Origin: Adiantum capillus-veneris | Lineage: Eukaryota > Streptophyta > Polypodiopsida > Polypodiales > Pteridaceae | Length of the DNA: 64,000 bases | Direction of reading: 5' to 3' | NCBI GenBank assembly: GCA_014529385.2 | Contig: CM043953.1 | Coordinates: forward strand, 114,667,549-114,731,548 | Shown: piece after piece, positions 21,065 through 30,919 of the stretch | Layout: each line of letters begins with the position of its first letter | Position numbering within the stretch: position 1 is the first letter of the stretch | Translations under genes and position numbers: made by a program | The notes under the pieces: generated by a model | What the model saw: only the letters and a program-made list of their open reading frames with translations | What the model was told of the DNA's origin: nothing | The model's database searches: none

Positions 21065-22997
21065 AACTATAGATACATGGGGAGCTAGAGGAACAACCTA
21101 GGTAACACCAGATGGGAAAGAGATACCACACATTGCACCAGTAAACATGTTAGGTGTAGCGCATGTAACATCCGATGATAAGAAAGAGGCACACCTACCT
21201 GAGAGTGAAACTGATGATTCCTCAAAGGCTTCAAGCCAATACACATTGGAAACGAAATCTCAGGAAGAAATGGATTCAGAACCTGAGGAAACATCGAGTG
21301 AGCCAAGTATAGAAACTGAACACTCAAGGTCTAGTACGACCATCTATGGTAATTTATATGAGAGTGAAGAAGATACAAGCGAAGACCTATCAAGCGAGTC
21401 GAGTTCAAACATTTACCAAAATCAAAACCTTAACAAGAAACAAAGGTCATATAAGAGATGACAATATCGAGCAAATGTGAGAGCTAGGATAAACAAGGAA
21501 AGATCTACTGCAGAATGGCTTAGCTATCTAGGGGCATGTGATGCTCATCGAAAGCTAGTAGACAATTGGGGTGAACATCTCCAGAGTGTCATGTGGTGCA
21601 GCCCGCGACCCATTGACCTCGCTCAATTGGAGGTTACAGAGCCGAAATTGAGTCGAACTATAAGAAGACGTCAAAACCGAGAGTTAGCACAACAACAAAA
21701 GGAGGCAGAACTAAAAGAAAGGTCTTCGACAGGACAAGAGCCTGCTGACTTACATACGGCTCCTGAACATTTTAAATCTTATACCACGGGGGAGCGAAAG
21801 GTTGTGTATGCCAAAGCCCAATGAATACCTACCAATGGAAGCAGTGGAGTCTATGATGGTCCAGCGGTAGTTAAAGAGATAGAATTAGCAGAACCAGGTG
21901 AGGAGTCTAAACCAGTCTTTATTGCTCAAGACCTTACCGAAACTGAAGAGGCTATACTTAAGGAGCTCCTCAAGGAATACAAGGATATCTTTGCTTGGAC
22001 ATATCATGACATGAAGGGCGTTCCACCTTCTGTGGTGCAACATACAATTCCCATGATCAACACTGCTAAACCCGTCCAGCAACGACCCTATCCAATGAAT
22101 CCTAAGTACGCCAAAATTGTACAAGAGGAGATTGAAAAACTTATCCAATGTGGATTCATATACCCTATTGAGCACTCAAAATGGGTTTCTCCAATAGTCA
22201 TTGTGCCAAAAAAGAATGGGAAACTAAGAGTGTGCGTGGACCTCAAGAAAGTTAATGCAGCTACTGGGAGAGATCATTATCCCTTGCCATATTCAGAACA
22301 TGTGCTTGAAAGAGTTGCGGGCAAGGAAGCTTATAGCTTTTTAGATGGGTACTCTGGTTACAATCAAATCACAATTGCATTAGAGGACCAAGCTAAAACT
22401 GCTTTTATCACAGAGTTTGGAGTGTTTGCATTTCGTGTTATGGCTTTTGGCTTAACGAATGCCCCTGCTACATTCCAACGATTAATAAACACTGCGTTTA
22501 AAGAATTTCTAAGGGAGTTTTGTGAAGCTTTCCTAGATGACCTTTGTGTTTATTCTTCTTGGGAGAAGCATTTGTTATATCTACGAAAAATATTTGAAAG
22601 GTGCAGATTTTATCGCATCTCATTGAACCCTTTCAAAGGCCAATTTTGGGTTAAGCATGGAGTCATTCTAGGGTATATAGTGTCCAATAACGGAATATCC
22701 ACAGATGAGAGTAAGATTAAAGCCATTGCCGATTTGCCACCACCTACGAACTATAAAGGAGTTCAAAGATTTATGGGCCATGTTGGTTATTATCCAAGAT
22801 TTATTTTAAACTTTGCCGAGATAGCGCGTCCATTGTACAAGCTTCTTATCGAGTTTCACTGGATGGAAGAATGTCATCAATCTTATGAGTTATTAAAGAA
22901 GGCCCTAACAAGTCTCCAATCCTGCGAACACCCGATTGGAATGTACCTTTTCATGTGCATATTGATGCATCAAATTTTGCTATTGGGTGTGTTCTAA
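21065..22997 (+). pseudogene. Gypsy-B linker and reverse transcriptase
   Basis: Coding resumes after Copia-C in one frame with stops at 21099 (TAG), 21459 (TGA) and 21822 (TGA). The first part is an acidic Ser/Glu-rich linker (21147-21461) and then a basic coiled-coil-like stretch rich in R/E/Q (21477-21824). The RT domain spans about 21990-22900: K-W-V-S-P-I-V, V-C-V-D-L-K-K, the palm motif F-L-D-D-L at about 22530-22544 (gypsy elements often have F/Y-x-D-D) and a thumb region with G-Y-I-V-S. A frameshift at about 22905-22920 precedes RNase H. It would copy element RNA into DNA, but this copy is broken. Confidence 0.85.
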
Positions 22998-23596
22998 CTC
23001 AACCAGGAGAACATAAATTGGACTACCCTATTAGCTTTGCAAGTCGCCAATTAAATGATGCCGAGATGAACTACACTACTACAGAGCGCGAAGGTCTAGC
23101 TATGATTTACGCAGTAAAGAAATTTCGCTATTACCTTCTTGCTACCAAGTTTGTGTTTTATGTTGATCATCAAGCATTGCTATATTTGGTAAACAAGCCG
23201 TGTTCCACAGGTCGAATTACACGATGGTTGTTAATTCTTCTTGAGTTTGACTTCACCGTTGTTGTGAGGCCTGGGAGGAAACATGTCATGGCGGATAATT
23301 TATCTCGTATTCCTAATGGCGAAGCTCCTACGGCGGTTGATGATGAATTTCCTGATACTCCTTTGTTCATTGTTGAGACAATGCCTGAATGGAGTGAAAA
23401 GATTGTTAACTTCTTAGTTAATGGTTTTCCACCCAAAGAACTGCGAAAAGATATAGCTCGAAAATTAATCAAGGAATGCGAACCCTATTGCTTACTGGCT
23501 GGAACTCTCTATAAGAGAGGAAAAGATGATGTTCTTAGACGCTATGCCCGCGAGGATGAGTATTTATATATTCACAAGAGGCACACATGGGCGTAG
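22920..23596 (+). pseudogene. Gypsy-B RNase H and connection domain
   Basis: RNase H begins near 22935 with H-I-D-A-S (catalytic Asp), then a T-E-R-E-G Glu motif and Y-V-D-H. M-A-D-N-L-S-R marks the end of the domain at about 23288-23308. A connection region leads to the integrase zinc finger, whose first His residues fall at about 23570-23590. The frame differs from both RT and integrase, so single-base indels flank it. No second RNase H domain is visible, unlike in Tat-F and Tat-G. Confidence 0.8.
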
Positions 23597-24690
23597 CTGG
23601 TGGTCACTTTTCAGGAAACTTGACTGCCCGAAAGATCTTACAGTCAGGCTATTGGTGGCCCACTCTGTTTAAGGATGTATCACTTTTTGCAAAGGGATGT
23701 GATGAATGCCAACGCTTCAACAAGCCACAAAGAAGGGATAGGATGCCTCTACATCCCATCAAGGTAACCCAACCATTTGAAAAGTGGGGCTTGGACTTTG
23801 TAGGACCGATTAGTCCGGCTGCACGTAACACGCAATCACGATATATCATTGTGGCTATCGACTATGTAACCAAATGGGCTGAAGCAAAAGCAACACGAAA
23901 GGCGGATGCAAAAACAACAGCTAAGTTCCTCTTTGAGAACATTATCACACGTTTTGGATGTCCCTTTGAACTTGTGAGTGACAATGGAACTCCTTTTATA
24001 AATGAAGTAATAAAAGAACTCACATCAAACTTCATGATATCACACCACAAGTCTACACCCTATTATCCCCAAGCAAATGGCCAAGCTGAGAGTACCAACA
24101 AAACTCTCATCTCCATTTTGACAAAGACAGTCGAGGCTCATCGCACTGATTGGGACCTAAAGCTTACATCAGCTTTATGGGCTTATCGTACTGCGTATAA
24201 AGTTGCTATTAATTGCACACCGTTTAAGATGGTGTATGGCCAAGAAGCAGTTATGCCATGGGAGTTTGTCATTCCTATTCTTCGAGTAGCTTCTCAAGAA
24301 GGTTGGGATGGTAACCCCTTAGTGGAGCGATTATATATCCTGGAAAGGCTAGATGAAGAGAGGCAATTAGCTGTGCGAAATGCTCTAGTGGAGAAGGATA
24401 GGAGAAAGAAGTGGTTTGATAGCCATTTAAAGGATAAAGACATCAAGGTTGGTGATAAAGTTCTTATGTACGAGGTACGTAATGAAAAGAAGAAATTGAA
24501 ATATGTTGGTAAGGGACCATATCGAGTGTGTGAAATTACCCCGCAAGGTACCATTCGTGTGGAGACTCTAGATGGAGTTGAAACCATTGGATTCCTTAAT
24601 GGGAGTAAATTCAAAAGATATTATGATCCTCTAAGCCAGGAAGAGTTGCAAGCCATCCATCAAAAGAAGGCTGCCAAGGAACAAGCATAG
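23587..24690 (+). pseudogene. Gypsy-B integrase
   Basis: The zinc-binding end shows H-F-S-G and C-D-E-C. Catalytic residues, counted from 23587, are D70 (G-L-D-F), D132 (S-D-N-G) and E168 (Q-A-E-S), with D-35-E spacing. A GPY/F-like module (G-K-G-P-Y-R-V) lies near the C-terminus; no chromodomain is seen. The domain itself is uninterrupted. The frame ends with TAG at 24688. The same frame continues after TGA (24751) and TAA (24775) into the second protease-like domain, so all three may be later mutations of CAG, CGA and CAA codons. Confidence 0.88.
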
Positions 24691-24777
24691 CTTAAAAAAA
24701 TCCAAGAAAGAGTTGAGGCTCGAGAACGGCAACAACGTCTTAGACACCAATGAGAGGCTAATCTGGGAATCACGTAA

Positions 24778-26016
24778 GCATTTTTCGAGGACACAGATGA
24801 TGACTCATTAGAATCTGAGCCACCCCTACGATACCCAATTGAGCTAAATAGCCTCTATGGGAAAGTACTATACAATGCCTTATTAGATACGGGAGCTAAA
24901 CACAATTTGTTATCCTATGGAGTTTGGTGTCAATTAGGGAAACCGACCCTATCCCCGAGTACGATGCAATTCAAGGTCATTAATAAAAAGAAAACTGCTA
25001 TTCTTGGAGTCCTTCAGACCCCTGTTGTCTATGACAATGGAAGCATAGTGGAGAGTTTTCTAGTCATGCCCGCAGGAGCTATGGAAGGCAATGTAAACCT
25101 GGGACGCACGTGGATGTTGGCAACCAAATGCACTATTGATTGGGATACTGGTAGTGTCACGACGCGACCACCGACTCTTACCCCTATCATTCAAGCAAAG
25201 TCACCTACGTTGCAAACTCTAGCAAAGTTGAAGGATAGCCAACATTCACAAGCCAAGGTGGTTAACTCGCCTTTGCCAGCTACCCATGAACCTAGCACTT
25301 CAACACTTGTAGTTGCAGCAAGCAGTAATATTGCAAGTACTCATCCACGACCTAAGAGTACATATCAATGGGTCCCCAAGGCCTTACTTCCAACTACCTC
25401 AACCCTCCCATCCATTCCAAGAAAAAATTTCCCGGGAAAACCAAGAGCGTGCCCTAGGAGAGTCAAGACCAAATTACGATGGATTCCAAAACAACTATTA
25501 GAAGCCCAAGGCTACTATGATGGAAATGAGAAAATTTGGGTACCTAAACGTAAAATGTGTCCTTCCCTATCGACAACGAACCCATATGAGTCAAAGAGTG
25601 TAACGCTAAAGCCAATGGCAGACCGTGGGAAGGGAAAGATCACAGAATGCTACACACCTAGTCCAGAGCTAGTTTGGGCTCCAAAGCAAAACCAATTTAT
25701 TCCACCTAGCTCAGGAAGGGGGGAGTTCCATGAAGCTTCTAGCTCCTCATGTAATACATCCATAGAGGTAAAAGCTTCTACACAGCCTCCATCTATAGTA
25801 GTGGACCTCCATGAAGCTACAAAAGAATCCACACCTCCCAGTGTTCAAGAATCACCTGATGAACCACTTCAAGCTCGATCCTGGGAGAGTACCTTACCAC
25901 CCTTGCAACTTGACGAGGCACCTAGGGTAATAGAAAAATACTGGCAAAAATCCTCACCTATTACCAACTGGAACAATTGGTTTCAAAGGGTGACAAGCTC
26001 ATTTCAATCGGTATGA
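24778..26016 (+). pseudogene. Gypsy-B post-integrase second retropepsin-like domain with W-x-P-K tail
   Basis: In frame with the integrase. The first ~110 codons look like a retropepsin: A-L-L-D-T-G-A (catalytic Asp codon 24886-24888) and then, at the usual distance, N-V-N-L-G-R-T-W-M (L-G-R at 25098-25106), followed by I-D-W-D. The rest is Ser/Thr/Pro-rich with four W-x-P-K repeats at about 25368, 25482, 25535 and 25675. It is open for 370 codons from 24907. A protease downstream of integrase is not the standard gypsy order (PR-RT-RH-INT). It might be a duplicated protease acting on the extra tail, or a non-enzymatic fold. Fold assignment is from motifs only. Confidence 0.6.
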
Positions 26017-26026
26017 TCTACCCAAA

Positions 26027-26262
26027 GAAGGGGGGAGTGTTTGTGGACATCCATCATTCACTTGCTTCCCTCTCAACCTTTCTCCCTGACCTCTTAATCT
26101 CCGATCTTAGGGAATGTATATATAAAGCCTTATACTCACAAAAAAAAGATAAAAAAGTAAAAGAGCAAGAGCCATAACACAAATCATAAAAACAAATTAT
26201 GCACAAGAACACGACCCTTGTAATATTTGCACTCTAACCATCATCTATTTGCGTGTACAGAT
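26027..26262 (+). promoter_or_regulatory. LTR-like stretch with TATA box inside Gypsy-B
   Basis: A purine tract with six G residues (26027-26038) is followed by TGTTTGTGGACATCC. A TATA box, GTATATATAAAGCC, lies at about 26115-26128, and the ORF at 26263 follows. A possible 3' splice site (GTGTACAG) ends at 26260. This arrangement looks like a polypurine tract plus the start of an LTR, although the true 3' LTR is 2 kb downstream. It may act as an internal promoter for the next ORF. Confidence 0.45.
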
Positions 26263-26685
26263 ATGGCTAGTACGCTAGAGTCATCCACTCCTGCCTTGGG
26301 TGAGAGGTACCCTCGTTACTTTTCACAAATATTTCACATGGTCTTTCCAGTGCTTGCATGTGAATGGGATTTGATAGGTACGCTAGCATGTGAGAGGAAT
26401 TTTGAGGAGTTAGAATGGCTGATACGTCTCTTGACCACGTTTGATCCATACTTAGTAGAGAGCATTTCTCCCATTGCACAAGCCTACCCTTTTGACCAAG
26501 ATGACTATAGGCGTTTAGTGACCTTCTTAGTAAACATGGGCTCCTATGATAAAGAAGAAAATTTACACGACTACACGGATGGCACATATGGTCTCATGGA
26601 TGATGACTTTGTTTATCTCGACGACGAGGATAGGGGTTTAGCCTTAGGGTTTCCCCCCAACCTCTACAATATCCTATTCCCTTGA
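26263..26685 (+). CDS. Gypsy-B accessory ORF, 140 aa, unknown
   Basis: Open from ATG 26263 (M-A-S-T-L-E) to 26685; an in-frame ATG at 26227 would add 12 residues. I do not recognise the protein. It is rich in aromatic and Leu residues in its first 100 residues, with an acidic C-terminal part (D-D-D, D-D-E-D). There is no signal peptide, clear membrane segment or zinc motif, so an env-like role is not supported. It lies behind its own TATA-like sequence and in front of 1.3 kb of non-coding DNA. It is intact although the element's main polyprotein is broken. It could be an accessory protein of this lineage or a captured fragment. Confidence 0.45.
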   Translation: MASTLESSTPALGERYPRYFSQIFHMVFPVLACEWDLIGTLACERNFEELEWLIRLLTTFDPYLVESISPIAQAYPFDQDDYRRLVTFLVNMGSYDKEENLHDYTDGTYGLMDDDFVYLDDEDRGLALGFPPNLYNILFP

Positions 26686-28044
26686 CACTCTAGGGGGAGT
26701 CCAAATAATTAGGTTAGGGTTCCTTATGTTTTTTGTTGTGTTCAATAAGTGTTGGTACCTTTTTCCACTAATGTGCCTCCTGGAGGTATTCCTTTTGTTT
26801 TCTAGTGTGTACAGGAGCGTGTTGCTATTGGTAGGATTTGGACCTTCATGGAATCTTTATCTCGACTCACTCTTCAAATCAAGCGCGACCATCGACCAAA
26901 CAGGTGTTTCTTGTCCATTAGCATTGCCCCTTATCTTTTTTGCATCTATGATTGTCAGCTTTAATTGTGATTGGTAGCCTAATACTCACCGCATTTGCTT
27001 AGTATCAAACATTTAATTCAATGTAATTTTTTGTCATAATCACTTGTTTAGGTTTAAAAATCAAGCAGTCCGACAAACTAGTTTGACCAAGTTAGGTGTT
27101 AGAAATCTTCTCTTAATACCATGGGGAATGCCTTCCTAATAATCAATGGTTACTTAGGTTCTTAATCCGATTTAGGCAGCATTGTGTGAAATGTACTAGG
27201 GCTTTCTAGTGGGCTTGACCCTATTGACCTTTCGCTTAAGTATTATAAAGGGAGTTTACTAGTGTGATGAGCCTGGGGAGGTGTATCAATGTTATATGAC
27301 CCCCCAAAGTTACAAAATTAAAATGCTGAAAATGAACAAACAAAAAATCAAAGTGCCACACTGTAAAATCTTAAGCTGGAAGAGAAATCTCAGCTTGATT
27401 TGGTACTTCACTCACATGTATTGCCTATGGTACTAGAGCCCTAGAGGTTCCCAGTGTGGGCGCTTTTCCTTGAAAAGCAAAAAATCCAAGGCATACAAAA
27501 TAAGCACACACATCAAAATTGAATCACTGTGAAAAGACTTTGGGGGGTCAAAGAAAAAGTAATCAGTCAGGCGATGATTTCATGAGAAATTCCTTTTATG
27601 GTAGCTTAACTACAAGGTCTTCTAGATATAGCCTCTAGTCAACCCTCGAACATGAATACTTGGCTCTCGCGATTAAACAACTTAATTGACCACAGAAAAT
27701 TAAGAAGCTTACCCATGGTATTAATATTCGATCTCTAGTGCCTTTCGACCGTCAAATTAGCGACCCCTGACTTGTTTAATTTTTTACCTTTACATCTGTT
27801 TATGCATTTGATTACATTGCAATTTAATGTTCATTGCTGACAAATTGTTTGAAATTCTTTTACCAATGAAATTGTCTACCTAAAACTGCATATGCTTTTT
27901 AATCACTTATGAGAATGCAATTATTGTGCCAATGTTGTTTGATTTTGCAGTGACTGAAGAAGGATAAGGACATTCATCTCAAATGCTCTTCCACCTCGAC
28001 GAACGAGCTTCAACTCAATAGCTTCGGAGGACGGAATCTACATC
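26686..28044 (+). other. Gypsy-B 3' non-coding region
   Basis: About 1.36 kb between the accessory ORF and the polypurine tract, without a coding signal except an 83-codon frame at 26726-26977 that I consider chance. It contains a 13-bp perfect inverted repeat 252 bp across (27298-27310 and 27537-27549). Confidence 0.6.
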
Positions 28045-28057
28045 AGGAAGGGGGGCA
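28045..28057 (+). promoter_or_regulatory. Gypsy-B polypurine tract
   Basis: AGGAAGGGGGGCA directly before the 3' LTR. Confidence 0.85.
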
Positions 28058-28650
28058 TGTTAACCCTCACGGCTCACGGACACCTCATCACCGACGACGG
28101 ACGTGTATTATGTATTTGGTAGAGTCAGGTACAGGGCTTGTCGGACCAATAGGAAAAGGGTAAGAGTGATCGCCGATGAGAGGCGCACTCTAACTGGGAC
28201 ATTCAAGGGATTAGTTGGCTAAGCATGGGCGCCCAAGTGTGAATGGGGTGAGCTCATATAAAAGCCAACTAAACCTAAAATTCATTCTTTCTCTCATTTG
28301 TGCAATAGAAGAGTACTCTTGCTCCATCTCCATCTCCATCTCCATCTTCTTCTTCTTCACCTCCTCGTGTGTGTGTGTGTATGTGTGTGTGAGAGAGAGG
28401 GAGAGTGTGTGTGCGATCGAGCATTACGAAGGCACAACGGCGGCGAAGCGGTTGAGCGCGGCACGACTGCAGCTTCTTCTTCATCGCGGCGAGGAATCCT
28501 GCACGGCAGGAGCATAGAGCGGTGAGTGACACACCATTGCCCTCTTTGGAGCTTGCTAGATTAGTCTTGTTGTGTGCTTGGAGCCATTTGTGGCTCGCAC
28601 ACGGTGTATCGGCAAGTCCCTTGCTTCGACAGTGCGGCAAGAAGCGCACA
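28058..28650 (+). repeat. Gypsy-B 3' LTR (593 bp)
   Basis: Matches 9634-10238 with about ten substitutions and a shorter GT repeat. It is followed by CACGA at 28651-28655, matching 9629-9633. Confidence 0.95.
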
Positions 28651-28655
28651 CACGA

Positions 28656-30919
28656 CAATGCACAAAGCCCTCTCCTAGAAGTCCCTTTTTGAGTAGATGA
28701 ACAAGATTGTCCTTGGTGTGGATCTTCATCATTTGTATCTGCTTGTCTTCAAGTACTTCCCTAATGAAGCGGTATTTCACATCAATATGCTTAGTCTTCG
28801 AATGGAACACTGGATTCTTTGCCAATTGTATAGCACTTTGACTATCACAATATAACTATGGCATATCTACTTTGATTCCCAAGTCTGCTACCAATCTACC
28901 AAGACAAATAGCTTCTTTGCGTGCTTCATTTGCTGCAATATACTCAGCTTCTGTAGTAGACTGCGTAATACAATCTTGTAATTGAGATCGCCATGATATG
29001 GCACCTCCAGCCAATGTAAAGACATAGCCTGATGTAGATCTCCTCTTATCCATCTGCATAATCTGAGTCAGTGTATCCTCTGACACTCAAATCCTGACTA
29101 CTATAGCATATGCGCATACTCTTTGTATGTTTGAAGTATCTCATGATACCTTTCACTTCGTCCCAATGTTTCTTGCCGAGAAATGACATATATCTGCTAA
29201 CCACTCCCATTGCAAATGCAATATCCGGACGTGTAGCAATCATTGCATACATCAAACTCCCACATGCAGACGCATATGACACCGTATCCATTTCAACCTT
29301 TTCCACCTCAGATTGTGGGCAATCTTGGTTGCTTAGTTTCACATATGATGGCAATGGTGTCATCAATGCCTTTCCCCTGTCCATATGGAAACATTGCAAC
29401 ACCTTGTCAATATACTCTTCCTGAGATAAGTAAAGCATCTTCTTTGACCTATCTTGCTGGATATGCATACCCAGTATATGACTTGCCTCACCCATGTCTT
29501 TCATGTCAAAAACCTTTGCCATTTTTGACTTAAGAGCTGAAATTTTTTCCATTTGTCTACCAGCAAGTAACATGTCATCCACATACAGGCAATGATCTGT
29601 CTCACTTCTCTTGTATCCTTGAGAAAGCATAAATTGGTGAAACTTCTTGTACCATTCTCTTGGTGCCTGATTCAAGCCATAGAGACTCTTTCTCAAACGA
29701 CATACCAATTTCTCTTTGCCTTTCTCAACATACCCTTCTGGCTGCTGCATATAAACCTCCTCATGCAAATCTCCATGAAGAAATGTCGTTTTCACATCCA
29801 TCTGATGTAAATGTAGATATGTTTGGCAACCAAAGCAAGTACACTTCTCAATGTTGTCATCTTGACAACTGGTAAAAAGACTTCATCAAAATCTATTCCG
29901 TGTTCTTGCTTAAAACCCTTAGCAACCAACCGTGCTTTGTATTTTGGTTGTCCATCATGAGGAGTAAGCTTATACCTGTAAACCCACTTACAAGGTAGAG
30001 CTTTCTTGACCTCTGGAAATTGAACCAAATCCCATGTTTGATTCTTATGCAAAACCATCATCTCTGATTGCATGGCCAATTGCCATTTTTTCAAGTCAAC
30101 CACTTGTAATGCCTCCTTGTAACAAGATGGTTCTTCGCAATCCGTGAGCATGACATAATTTAGAGGTGGCACATAACGATCAGGTGGTTTGGAGACACGC
30201 TCAGAACGTCTCACCACAACTGATTCTGCCTCTCTAGCCACTATAGCCTGTTCTTGAGCCTGACCATGCTGTCTTGATGTGCTAGCACTAGGTCCATATT
30301 CCCTGAAGACAACTCTTCTGATCTCCTCTGTCTTCTCTGTCTTAGCATGAAACTTGGCTTCATTGAAATGCACATCATTGCTATGAATAACTTTTTTGGA
30401 CTCAGGATCAAAAAGCCGGTAACCCATCTCGCCCAATTCTCCGTAGCCAAGAATATACACTTCCTGCTCTTTGGTTCTAAAATATTCCTCAAATCCTTAG
30501 AAATATGGCTATAAGCTTCACAACCAAAGACTCTGAGATGCTTATACAAAGGTGCCTTGCCTATCCATAGCATCTCGGCCACTTCACTCTTATCCAGAAC
30601 CCTACTAGGAGACCTGTTGATCAAATGGACTGCTGTAGCCACTGCTTATGCCCAAAATCCATCAGGCAACTCAGCATTTGACAACATGCTTCTGACCTTC
30701 TCTTGTATGGTCCTATTTATACGTTTTGCAACTCCATTTTGTGAAGGATTGTATGGTGCAGTAAGTTCTCGCTTTATTCCTTTTGCTTCACAAAAGTCTT
30801 GGAAAGCCTTGGAAATGTACTCTCCACCATTGTCTATCCTTAAGCATTTCAACTTCTGACCACTCTAATTCTCCACAAGTTGCAACAATGTCTTAAATAC
30901 CTTGAGAACCTCATCCTTG
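28656..30919 (-). pseudogene. Copia-A pol, distal part: integrase C-terminus, RT, RNase H
   Basis: Read right to left. The integrase part (about 30919-30240) has R-I-D-N-G-G-E-Y (second catalytic Asp) and N-G-V-A-K-R, where copia elements have N-G-V-A-E-R, so the catalytic Glu is changed to Lys. RT covers about 30100-29200. The C-L-Y and Y-V-D-D blocks are fused at about 29575-29592, so roughly 15-17 residues before the catalytic Y-V-D-D are missing. RNase H covers about 29090-28680 (Y-T-D-S-D-Y, T-E-A-E-Y) and ends at the Gypsy-B junction. Frames overlap and break at least four times (30642/30460/29801/29086). Confidence 0.85.

Larger units (their letters stand above)
9634..28650 (+). mobile_element. 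Gypsy-B: large Tat/Athila-like Ty3/gypsy element inserted in Copia-A
   Basis: Long LTRs (605 and 593 bp) share TGTTAACCC starts and CGCACA ends. A tRNA-Asp-like primer site follows the 5' LTR and a polypurine tract precedes the 3' LTR. The 5-bp target duplication is CACGA. Without Copia-C the element is about 13.8 kb, long for a gypsy element. Order: leader, gag with four zinc knuckles, protease, RT, RNase H, integrase, then a second protease-like domain, a W-x-P-K repeat tail, an LTR-like stretch and an extra ORF. The coding part has several frameshifts and stops. By eye the LTRs differ by about 10 substitutions plus a 12-bp GT-repeat length change. Confidence 0.92.

Noticed and set aside
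26726-26977. Hydrophobic 83-codon frame after the accessory ORF, possible env-like protein
   Set aside because: Several hydrophobic stretches, but no signal, no conserved feature and stops in neighbouring sequence; not enough for an envelope call.
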